Shown here: piece after piece, positions 21,901 to 30,722 of the stretch
Layout of the letters: each line of letters starts with the position of its first letter
Position numbering within the stretch: position 1 is the first letter of the stretch
Source: Danio rerio
Taxonomy: Eukaryota > Chordata > Actinopteri > Cypriniformes > Danionidae
Direction: 5' to 3'
Assembly: GCF_049306965.1 (NCBI RefSeq)
Contig: NC_133176.1
Coordinates: 48,032,001 to 48,096,000, forward strand
Length of the DNA: 64,000 nt
The notes under the pieces: model-generated
What the model saw: only the letters and a program-made list of their open reading frames with translations
Told to the model about the DNA's origin: nothing
Database searches by the model: none
Position numbers and translations under genes: made by a program

Positions 21901-24373
21901 GAACAGAGCTGAAAATCCTTCTCTCCCATTTAGGAAACTCCTCTGGAGCCCCTTTGGATTCTTCTTTTCCATCTTCTCTGTCAGAACTCCTGGCTGTTTT
22001 TTTCTCATCGCCATCAGTTCTGACTTTGGAATCAAAATCACTCCTGTCTTCATTTGTTAAAGACTCCACAGAGTGGTGAAACATACTTTTAGAGGTCTTA
22101 TCTGTCAGCACACGTGGTCTGTCTGTTGAGTGATGGTTGGCTCTCTCCTTTTGGATCATGAGCTTGTTCAGCATAGACTCCAGGAGTGGAATATCACTTC
22201 GCTGACCTTGACTTGCCTCACTCGGCATTGACTCAGACACATTAAATGTGCCAGAACGTGACTGTTCCTCATCACCACAAGTTCTGCCCGTGCTATCCGA
22301 ATCTTTACTCCGTTTATTTATTGAACATCCTTCAGAGTATCCTTCTGTATCTGGGAGTTTATCTGTTTTGGGATTGTTGAAAGTCCCTTTTGGACGTTTC
22401 TTCAGCACAGATTGAAAAAACGGGATATGGTTCAGCTGACCATCCTTTGCATCACTCTGCAAAAAAGAGACACAAGACGTTCTTATTATTTATATTATTT
22501 ATGGCATTATTCACCTTGCACTAGCTGTATTGAAGTCTGTATGAAACAACAGTTATCTCTAACGTGATATGTGTGGTATAATCCCAGATTTCGGTAAAAA
22601 CCCAAATTAAACAAACATAAAAAACAAAAATAAAACAAAGCAAAAAATAAATAAATAAAACAAAACAAAAAAAATATGAAAAATGAGATTGTAACAACAA
22701 TGAAATGACAAAAGAAGAAAGTGCTGAACTACTGAAATGTATTTAACACCTTATATAAAAGGCCTTTTTGGTGATGTACGCTTATAGACGCCTCTGATGA
22801 ATGCATGAAGTCACATGCACTGCTCAGTGTGAGTTTTTCACAGACTTCAACAGAGTATAAAAATCTCTATGGTTCTGTGGGTCTCGTCTATCAGGACTGA
22901 GCTTTACTTTGTATTTACTATTGGATTCATATCAGGTGATTGGCTGGGCCATTCTACAGCTTGATTTTCTTTCACTGAAACCATTTGAGAGTTTCCTTGG
23001 CTTTTGGATCATTGTTTTGCTGAAATGTCCACTCTGGTTTCATCCTGCTAATGTAGATGTTGGACTGTAGCAGCTAACATTAATTACACTAATGAAGGGC
23101 AGAGGGTTGCTGAAGAACTACTGAAAGATTTCATCTGCTGTCTGGGCTTTCACTGCCTTTCTTCCCCTCCCTTTCTTCGTGTGTTCAGTGTCATTTCATT
23201 TTATTACACATAACTTCATTAGTAAACTAGTTAGTTTTGTTTTCTTTGCATAAAATTTTTTTTATTAATATTACCAACATGAAAGGATTTCAAGTCAACA
23301 CCACCTTAAGACATGTTTGCTGAGAAAAATAGTGACGTGTTCAATACTTATTTCCCCCACTATATGTATAATTAAGTGTGCATTTAAGCAACATTGATGT
23401 ACTAGAAATGGAAATAGTTTTCCTTTTCATTTTTCTGAAAGTTTAGCATCTGCAACAGCACTAGCAAAACAATACGTTAGATTGTAGACAACCATTGATC
23501 ATCCAAAGAAAATTTAAAAAGGGGGTCTTTTCTATTTGGAAAAGTACAAAGTGAATAAAAGTGCTTCTCAGACAAGGTAAAATATAAGATGGGGTTTGAT
23601 TTTTGTCCATCTAATATTGACTGTTTCGTAGTTTGCTACTGGTCCATTTTATGTGAGTGACAGGTTGTCCCGCATTCACGTGTCATTATTTTAATTTACT
23701 AAATTTACAGTAATTAGGACAAATGCATTTTTAAAAGACCTGCACAATTTACTTTCAGCGATATGCCATACAAAATAACATTTGTGATTTCACGTTTTTT
23801 TTTTTTTTCAATTTTAAGTTCCTGTACTTTGTCATTGTTATAGGTTAGAATATTATCAACAGATTTTTCATTCATTCATTTTCTTTTCCACTTAGTCTCT
23901 TTATTAATCAAGGGTCGCCACAGCGGAATGAACCGCCAACTTATTCAGCATATGTTTAAGCAGCGGATGCCCTTCCAGCCACAACCCAACACTGAGAAAC
24001 AGCCTTTCATTCACACACATGCACTACGGCCAGTTTAACTTATTCAATTCACCTATAGCACATGTCTTTGGACTGAGGGGGGAACCGGAGCACCCGGAGG
24101 AATCCCACACCTACACGGGGAGAACATGCAAACTCTACACAGAAATGTTAACTGACCCAGCCGTGGCTCGAACCCGCAACCTTCTTGCTGTGAGGCAATC
24201 ATGCTATACCCACTCCGCCACCGTGCTGCCCTCAACAGATTTTACTTACTCATCTTATATACCATGTTTTGTTTCTCTTCACTCTAAAATTACAGGAATA
24301 TGAAAATTTTACTTTAACATCTATATCAACTATAGGCCAATAATCCTCATACCTTTGCTGTTTGTTCCTCCAT
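15965..24373 (-). CDS. Unrecognised, mostly disordered protein; four exons, 3' end open
   Basis: Exons on the minus strand are 24353-24373, 21284-22456, 19775-19845 and 15965-16475. All junctions are GT/AG and in phase, giving 592 codons from ATG at 24373 (start MEEQTAK). The large exon 2 is rich in Ser, Lys, Glu and Asp with no membrane segment or known domain I can name. It holds two related units. Unit 1 has QLNHIPFFQSVLKK (residues 14-27) and later DSDSTGRTCGDEEQSRS. Unit 2 has QRSDIPLLESMLNK (92-105) and later DFDSKVRTDGDEKKTARS. A basic stretch (KKGVKHKMKNFTQKLKERFK, 356-375) precedes an acidic end. Exon 4 looks better ordered at its start (FTLRDFKLNIEPINLMEEIF) and carries a PEPIPEPDPPED stretch. 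Exon 4 ends with a donor (AAG|GTGGGG), so at least one more exon should follow. Function unknown. Confidence 0.7.
16580..16896. mobile_element. GC- and CpG-rich fragment of the 11.2-kb element family, inverted
   Basis: The right end, reverse complemented, reads AGGCTCATTGTGGAAACGCA, matching the terminus of the element at 11229-11755; GCAAAAACAAAAACTGCAG mirrors its interior. The piece is unusually rich in CG (around 16700-16760), quite unlike its AT-rich setting. It lies upstream of exon 4 in the unknown gene's intron. Confidence 0.6.
17122..17359. mobile_element. TTAA-flanked MITE (TTCACCC family)
   Basis: TTAA at 17118-17121 and 17360-17363 bounds a non-coding sequence with AGGAATTCACCC at the left and GAGCTCTCCT at the right. 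The same family is better preserved at 50262-50544. It lies in the third intron of the unknown gene. Confidence 0.65.
17817..17997. mobile_element. Foldback hAT element
   Basis: It starts CAGGAGTGTCAAAG, ends CTTTGACAC-like (TTTGACACCTGTG), and is a near-palindrome. GGTTAGAT flanks it directly (17809-17816 and 17998-18005), a perfect 8-bp target duplication. Confidence 0.85.
18146..18879. mobile_element. Harbinger-like non-autonomous element with TAA duplication
   Basis: Terminal inverted repeats begin CCGTACTTTCACACCGAAAG at the left and, reverse complemented, CCGTACGTTCACACCGAAAG at the right. TAA flanks both sides (18143-18145 and 18880-18882). A 3-bp TWA duplication is typical of PIF/Harbinger. 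The interior is GC-rich, non-coding, and contains GGCGGCGATAAGCGGCG. The host repeat at 19291-19330 shows what looks like the empty site. Confidence 0.8.
19000..19390. repeat. Interspersed repeat family A, copy 3
   Basis: Shared blocks with the copies at 12367 and 17667 include CTTTTAGCTTAGCTTA, GAGCAGACTACTGTTACGCT and GACTGCTAGCTGACATGTGG. It has no Harbinger-like insertion. Confidence 0.6.
20200..20389. mobile_element. Foldback hAT element
   Basis: It carries AACTCGGTTCTGGAGGGCCG at the left and the inverted GGACACCGGCCCCCCAGGAC at the right. The flanks GCCCTGAA (20192-20199) and GCCCTCAA (20390-20397) are an 8-bp target duplication with one change. It lies in intron 2 of the unknown gene. 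Confidence 0.8.
22730..23366 (-). mobile_element. Tc1-like transposon remnant
   Basis: The right end, read on the minus strand, begins AGTGGGGGAAATAAGTATTG, a known Tc1-type terminus of fish. The interior (GATTGGCTGGGCCATTCTAC, ATCATTGTTTTGCTGAAATG) is the decayed antisense of a transposase. The left end is not clear. It lies in intron 1 of the unknown gene. Confidence 0.6.
23868..24231 (-). mobile_element. DANA SINE, full length
   Basis: A complete reverse-oriented copy, from the AATGA-type tail to the tRNA-derived head (GGGCAGCACGGTGGCGGAGT on the minus strand). A perfect 12-bp duplication TCAACAGATTTT flanks it (23856-23867 and 24232-24243), as made by LINE-driven insertion. It sits about 120 bp from exon 1 of the unknown gene. 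Confidence 0.92.
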
Positions 24374-24599
24374 GGTCTCTCATCTTTGGTCATGATTTCA
24401 TCTCCAAAATTGCTTTATTTGTTTAAAATGAAAACTCGAGTCTCTCTTTTCTTCCATCTGTTATCAATAACTCTTGTAAAACAGTAGTGCAGTCTGTGTG
24501 AAGCACTTTGTGTCTGTTCCTTCTTCTCTTTGACACAGACTGCCTTCTTTCTGACGTTTACATTCCTTTAGTCTTATGTTTCAGTACTGCCAAAACCTG

Positions 24600-26985
24600 T
24601 TCTCTAAATGTTATCTGCCAATCCATTCTTCTTCCAACCATGACCTATTAAAGGTATATAAACACACCAGTGTGTTCCAGTGTTATATTCTGCATTAATT
24701 GGATTGATGTAGGATGTCTTTTATATTTCAAAATGGATGCAATGCTATATGGAGGCAGGTACATTGTAGAATATTATATTGACAATGCCTGCAGCTAAAT
24801 GTGTCTTTATGCTGTTACTTTTCTTTTTACATTAAGTAGACTCAGTAAATTCCAGTCATTCCTGGGGAGTCCGCAAGTAAACAGGAAACAATTGAACATT
24901 TCTTCAAGAAAACACTTCAGATAAAGTGCCAAAGAATCTTTTCGTCCCCCCAGAGAAGAATCGCCAGCCAAAAGTAAAGTACATTTGTCAAAAAAAAATC
25001 TTGTAAAACAGGTAAGTCCAGTGATCTAATGAATTCCTTCCGGGACTTTCCAGTTAATTTCGGCACTTCAACTTTATTCATCAAATCTCACTCATGCTCA
25101 ACTTTCAAAGACGGACACATGGTAACACTTCAATAACAGTACATGAATAATCCAATTCACCTTTATTTCTGTAGCGCTTTTACAGTGAAGATTGTGTCAA
25201 AGCATCTTCACATAGAAGATCATAGTAAATTAAAACAGTATCAGTCCAGTTTTCAGTGTTTCAATTCAGTTTAGCTCAGTTCAGAGTGGTTTAATAATCA
25301 CTACTGAGAGTCCAAACACTGAAGAGCAAATCTATCGATGCGCGGCTCTACAGATCCCAAACCATGCAAGCCAGTGGTCGACAGCACCGATGAAAAAACT
25401 TCACCAATTGGCAAAAGCGAAGAATTAAAAAACCTCAAGAGAAAGCAGGCTCGGTTGGGCACGACCATTTCTCCTACACGGCCAAACTTCTTGTGCAGAG
25501 CTGCAGTCTAGGCGCCAAAGGCTGGAAAATGCTGGACCTCAGTGCAGACTCGTTTTTCCCCGGAGCATCACAGGAATCTCATGCTTTCCACTCTGCCTCT
25601 CTGCTTGACGGTTGGTCTCACGTGTCTTTTCACCCGCGTTTGTAGTTCTAATCGAATTCACATCCAACGCACAATGTACTGTGGGCAATGTCAGCGGTTA
25701 GAGTGTGGACGGTTCTACACTTAAAATTTTGACTGGAAATAGTAAACCAGCCGGGAACCTATGACTTACTCTTTTCAACATACTCTGATTTGGGACATGC
25801 TAATTCTATATTTAAATACTATTTAGGATGGATAGTATGCAGACTGGGACGTAGCAAGTGTTCTTTGTTTCTGTTTATTCAGATGGCAAAGTTAGTTAGT
25901 ATCGTCAGCAGTACTCTGAGTTTTTAAAAACATACCTTATTCAAAATGATTTAGTTACTAAGTTTACAGTACGATAATATCACTACAATATTATGGACTG
26001 AAAGATCTGCAGTAAATGCTGCTTTCCGAAAGTAAACATGTAAACACTTTAATCAAACTATTACCGTCGTGTTGGATTTTCGCCGCATTTTGTGACAGGA
26101 TAGTCAATGCACGACTGTCTGCACCTACTGAGTGTCTGCATCTACCGTGAAATGCAGAGTTTTTTTTTCTCCTATTAGGCGTGCGGTATCAAAAATTCCA
26201 CTAAAACAACACTCTTCCTGCAGTTGCTCGCATCCAATATGTCATTTGTCTTGCATGAAATGTTTCTGAATAAAAGTGAAAATGCCAAACTGCAGTTGAC
26301 ACTTTAAGAATGAAACATGAAACTCTGGAGGAAATGTAAATAGTGCGGTGATGCAATGACTAATTAAATTATGTGCTATAACATGTAAAACAGGACCATG
26401 AACGAAACATTCAAAAAGCAACTCATGTAAACACCTTAATCCTAATATTGGCTAATTCAGATTAAGACAAAAAAAATTTGAATACTGATGTCCATGTAAA
26501 CGAAATCACTGTCGTTCTCCTCTGCGTCTGTGTTTGTGTTGCCGGTGTAAAAATCAGCTGTAGCGCACATAAGGAAACTCCCCTTTTCACGCAAACCCTT
26601 CCCTCTTTTGCCACTTGCGACTCCCACCATACAAAGCAGGACTCACCTATTTTCCTGACGTTTTTCAAACTAGAGGTGTGAAAACACCCTGCTGAGACAT
26701 GAGGGCTTCATGGCCCTTAAAAAATGAATGAATGGTGATGTGCCCCTCCAAGTAAAGTCATGACATAATTATACATCAACAGCTCGTGAGTTTATATTAG
26801 TTACATTTAGCATAAACTTGAATGTTAATTAATACATTAATTAGCATGTACCTACGAGTAATAAAGGTGGCTGTTATTCACACATGAACTCTTAGGACTC
26901 ATGTTGTAGTTAAAGTTAGTTCATGATTAGTGCTCGCCTTAATTTATCATTAATTCATAATAAAGAAGTGTTTAGTTTACATATT
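24600..26985. other. Intergenic, no gene seen
   Basis: Sequence at about 25150-25560 (TTCACCTTTATTTCTGTAGC through CTGGACCTCAGTGCAGACTC) has the look of a dispersed fish repeat. The region about 26030-26680 has partly inverted ends (ACATGTAAACACTTTAATCA; CTCATGTAAACACCTTAATC) and may be a decayed transposon. Nothing else stands out. Confidence 0.5.
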
Positions 26986-27003
26986 AGCACATCATTATTA
27001 ATT

Positions 27004-27381
27004 GGGGCGACGTAGTGGCGCAGTAGGTAGTGCTGTCCCCTCACAGCAAGAAGGTCGCTGGTTGGGACCTCGGCTCAGTTGGCGTTTCTGTGTGGAGTTT
27101 GCATGTTCTCCCTGCGTTCGCATGGGTTTCCTCCGGGTGCTCCGGTTTTCCCCATAGTCCAAAGACATGCGGTACAGGTGAATTGAGTAGGCTAAAATGT
27201 TCGTAGTGTATGAGTGTGTGCGTGAATGAGGTTGTGTGGATGTTTCACAGAGATGGGTTGCAGCTGAAAGGGCATCCGCTGCGTAAAAAACATGCTGGAT
27301 AAGTTGGCGGTTCATTCCGTTGTGGCAACCCCAGATTAATAAAGGGACTAAGCCGACAAGAAAATGAATGAATGAATGAAC
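27004..27381 (+). mobile_element. DANA SINE, full length
   Basis: It runs from GGCGACGTAGTGGCGCAGTA (tRNA-derived A-box region) to the AATGAATGAATGAA tail. The 12-bp duplication CACATCATTATT occurs on both sides (26988-26999 and 27382-27393). It is the best reference copy in the window. Confidence 0.93.
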
Positions 27382-27678
27382 CACATCATTATTTATGTAC
27401 TGTAGGTGTTACCAGCACATGCTTACAGTCACAGGTTAATTGTTAATGCAAGAGCTGTGAATCTGAGACCAATCCAAATCTGTGGTACAACAGTCCCTGA
27501 TTGATCTTTATACTGGAGTAAAAACAGTGCATTTTCAATATGGCAGTGTTGAATTCTGGATGCTCTGTGTTTAGCAAAGCAAAATATGTAAAGCTGCACA
27601 GTGAGGAATATTTTGTTTAAATATTTTGAAGTCACATTTTAATTTTTAACATTAGGCATGTTTTAGCTCATATTTTAA

Positions 27679-27969
27679 AGGCATAGATTACCAAAAAATA
27701 TATAATTTCTCTCTATTTGATCGTCCTCGAGTGGTTACAAAGCTTTTTGACTTTAATTTTTTTCTGTTGAACACATTTTGAGGGAAGCTAAAAACTTGTA
27801 ATACAACACACTTCCGTGGTACAAATACTACAGGTGTAAATTGTTGTTTCCAGCATTTTTCACAATGACTTATTTTGTGTTTAATAGAAAAATCAATCAG
27901 GTTTGTGAGAATTAAGTGAAGGGTAAGTAAATGATGACAGAATGTTCATTTTTTGAGCGAACTACCCCT
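27679..27969. mobile_element. TTAA-flanked MITE (TTCACCC family)
   Basis: TTAA at 27675-27678 and 27970-27973 bounds a decayed copy whose right end is GAGCGAACTACCCC. Interior phrases such as AAATGATGACAGAATGTTCA match the copies at 50262 and 60231. Confidence 0.65.
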
Positions 27970-28113
27970 TTAAATAGTACAAGGTGTAACTTGCATATAG
28001 TTATTCATGAGTAAATTAATATTATCAAGATAATCGAACTTCAAACGATCTCCCCTGCTCAGTGAACACTGTTTAGGAAGCTGTCAATCGGCACTAAAGC
28101 TACTGTAGCCTAC

Positions 28114-28150
28114 TGTCAACCAATGAAGGGCGCTACTGGCCATCACGTGG
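28114..28150 (+). promoter_or_regulatory. Candidate tmem187 promoter elements
   Basis: CCAAT (in CAACCAATGAAG, about 28116-28127) and a CACGTG E-box (28144-28149) lie 110-145 bp before the tmem187 ATG. There is no TATA box at a suitable distance. E-boxes of the TCACGTGG form bind USF/TFE-type factors; use here is an inference. Confidence 0.45.
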
Positions 28151-28259
28151 TCTAGACTGCGGAAACAGCCTTGCGTGTACTTTGTCACAGATACTTTGTA
28201 CACAATACTCCACGTGTTTTCGTACAGTCGCTGAAACAGAAGTTCTAATTCATCTGAAA

Positions 28260-29030
28260 ATGACCCTGTCAGCTGCCGTCCACGTTCTCATACCTTTCCT
28301 GCTTTGCATTGCGCTCGCAAACACTCATATTTTCGACAAAGTTTTGGTGGACGTCAGTTATGATCACTACGCGGAGAAGAAAGTCGACAACCTCCCTGCC
28401 TTCCTGGCCATGCCGTTTAACTGCCTGATAAACGTAGGCTACATATTATTGGCGATCTATTGGCTCTTGCAGCGGATGCCGGATGGTAAGAGCAACCGAG
28501 CGGCTGCCTACAGTAAAGAGGTGTTTGCGCTGATGGCGCTGGCCTACGGGCCGGTGCAGTGGATCCGCCTGGCCACCCTGCGGCGCGCGCCCTCCGTCCT
28601 GGACCAGTGGTTCACTTTACCTATTTTTGCATGGGTGCTGGTGTGGTGTCAAGTGATTGATAAGGGTTGGTCATCTCGCTATGCTTTAATGGTGGAGTCG
28701 TGCTCTCTGCTCAGCTACGGGCTGTCTCTCCTGCACCCCCGGGGCTTTGAGGCGGCTCTGGGTCTCCACATCGCCTCCGCCGCGTTTGCAGGCGTCCGCG
28801 CGCAGCTCAAACACGGAGACTCTGCGTCCATGCGCTACTTCTGCTTGGCTTTGCTCTCCTGCGCCGGTTTCGTGATTTTGAAGCTTCTGGATCATCATCT
28901 CGCCGAGTATTGGATGTTTCAGACTCTCACCGGTCATTTCTGGTCCAAAGTTTGCGACATTCTGCAGTTTCATTACAGTTTTTGCTTTCTCACGCGCCTC
29001 AGTGAAAATGCACACAAACGCTCTTCATAA
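28260..29030 (+). CDS. tmem187: Transmembrane protein 187
   Basis: A single uninterrupted coding exon of 256 aa, as in the mammalian gene (about 261 aa, also one coding exon). The ATG at 28260 is the first in frame; 26 further codons are open upstream but contain no ATG. From memory of human TMEM187, matching blocks are the YDHYAE region (34-39), LPAFLAMPFN (45-54), the YGPVQW and LDQW-TLPIFAW motifs, the S-YGL-LLHP-GFE-ALG block and the C-terminal LTGHFWSKVCD-LQFH. Several hydrophobic segments imply a multi-pass membrane protein. The function of the family is not established. The GC content is higher than in the surrounding DNA. The call is firm. Confidence 0.96.
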   Translation: MTLSAAVHVLIPFLLCIALANTHIFDKVLVDVSYDHYAEKKVDNLPAFLAMPFNCLINVGYILLAIYWLLQRMPDGKSNRAAAYSKEVFALMALAYGPVQWIRLATLRRAPSVLDQWFTLPIFAWVLVWCQVIDKGWSSRYALMVESCSLLSYGLSLLHPRGFEAALGLHIASAAFAGVRAQLKHGDSASMRYFCLALLSCAGFVILKLLDHHLAEYWMFQTLTGHFWSKVCDILQFHYSFCFLTRLSENAHKRSS

Positions 29031-29274
29031 ATGCTCTTTTGTAACATTTAATGAGAACAGAGTACTTAGAAGACAATTAACTTTGCATTAACAAATACTT
29101 ATTAGCTTGTCACGCCACTGACACACGTAGCTATATTACTACAGAATACAGATGTGTAATTATCACTGTGAACACAATCGCAAAACCAGCGGGTCATCAT
29201 TTTAAAGGGGTAGTTCACCCAAAAATGAACATTTCCTCATGCTATACTTAAACTCGAATGATACTAAACTTGGA

Positions 29275-29433
29275 CAGGGGTGTCCAAACTCGGTCCTGGA
29301 GCACCGTGGTCCTGCTGAGTTTAGCTCCACTTGGTTCAACACATCTGCCAGGAAGTTTCTAGTAAGAGCTTGATTAGCTGGTTCAGGTGTGTGTGATTAG
29401 GGTTGACGCTAAACTCTCCTGCACTGAGTTTGG
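29275..29433. mobile_element. Foldback hAT element, diverged
   Basis: The left half (CAGGGGTGTCCAAACTCGGT) is well kept; the right half (GCTAAACTCTCCTGCACTGA) is shortened compared with the copies at 85 and 20200. No clear target duplication. Confidence 0.65.
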
Positions 29434-29511
29434 AGAAAAGCACAGTAACAAAACATACTATGGAAGTCAATTGCTGCTTTTTTTCCAGCAGCTCTCTTCA
29501 GTAGGCATGGG

Positions 29512-29966
29512 ACCATAACTTATCAAAGTATGCCAGGGTTTGGAAACGTCAAGATTTTAAAACCACTAAAATTTTCTGCAATACCGTTCCTATAGTATGT
29601 GTTTGTTTTTTATTCACTTTTTTTTGTTTGTTTGTTTGTTTGTTTGTAAGGAAAAATAGTATCTCCAGCAGAGATCTCCAAACATGCCACTTTAAATTGT
29701 AAAAATATCTGTTTTTGAAATAAATGAAGACAACAGAAGTCAATGATTTATTTGAATTATTTAGCCTGACATGTTTACTGCTCCAAAATATCTTAAATGT
29801 TTTTTAAAAATGAAATATTTTGTGTTCAAAAGAGAAAAATGTTTTTGTTTTTACCCAAACATTTCAAAAAGAGCATATTTTAAAGCAGTAATCACAATAC
29901 CGTGATACTGTGATATTTTTAGCCAAGGTTATCATACCGTCAGAATCTTATTCCGGCCCATGCCTA
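29512..29966. mobile_element. hAT element with perfect ends and target duplication
   Basis: It begins TAGGCATGGG and ends with the exact reverse complement CCCATGCCTA. CTCTTCAG flanks both sides (29504-29511 and 29967-29974). The interior has inverted CAATACCG blocks near both ends and no transposase frame. Confidence 0.85.
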
Positions 29967-30722
29967 CTCTTCAGTAAATCTTCCTTTATATTCAAAAGAA
30001 GAAAGAAACCGGTTTTGAACAAATGGTGGATGAGTTTGGCAGAATTTTTATTTTTTTGGATGAACTATTCCTTTAATGAAGATCCAAACAGACTGAAACT
30101 TTGCAATTAATGTGAAATAATGTAATGATATTCAGATCAGATTTGAACTCTGGTCAGTTTCTCAGTATTCTCTCCATTTCTACGGAAATTGAAGTACAAG
30201 GTCTACACACAAGTCCTTAGTTAAGAACTTCCAACTGTTGTTTATTTTGGGGTCAAGTGTTTGTGTCTATAGATCTAATGAGAAAGCTAATTTAGTGAAA
30301 CTAAAATGATTGTAATTTATTTGTGAAAATAAAATGTCAAAATATCTTTAATTGCCATGCTGCATTTTTATATACAAATTAAACCTTTATATTTATTAAA
30401 TACTTGAGAGAAAATTATCGTATGGGTAAACAAATAGGTTAAATCTATTGTTTTGAAGGACAAAGTATAAGTTTTTGAATAATTTGTATTTTGGGGCTGA
30501 TCTGTCATCCTTAAATGGCAGTGTTTTAATATAAATGAGTATTTTAATACATGTTGTCAAATGGCACTTAAATAAATGCCTTAAAAAGTTTTTACAATGA
30601 ATGACATGGCTGTCTTTTGTAAATCAATGTAAAAAATGCAGTAATTATTTTTTATTATTATTTTTTATCGTTTTTTTTTTTCACAAAAACAAATCAAATA
30701 TTGTAATGCATGTTAATAATCC

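Larger units (their letters stand above)
29206..30072. mobile_element. TTAA-flanked MITE carrying two hAT insertions
   Basis: TTAA at 29202-29205 and 30073-30076 bounds AGGGGTAGTTCACCC at the left and GGATGAACTATTCC at the right. The original MITE is split by a foldback hAT copy (about 29275-29433) and by a 455-bp hAT element (29512-29966). Confidence 0.75.

Noticed and set aside
28182-28259. Longer N-terminus for tmem187
   Set aside because: The 26 extra codons start at TTG and contain no ATG. The product from 28260 fits the family length.
28686-29015. 109-codon minus-strand frame
   Set aside because: It is the antisense shadow of the GC-rich tmem187 exon.
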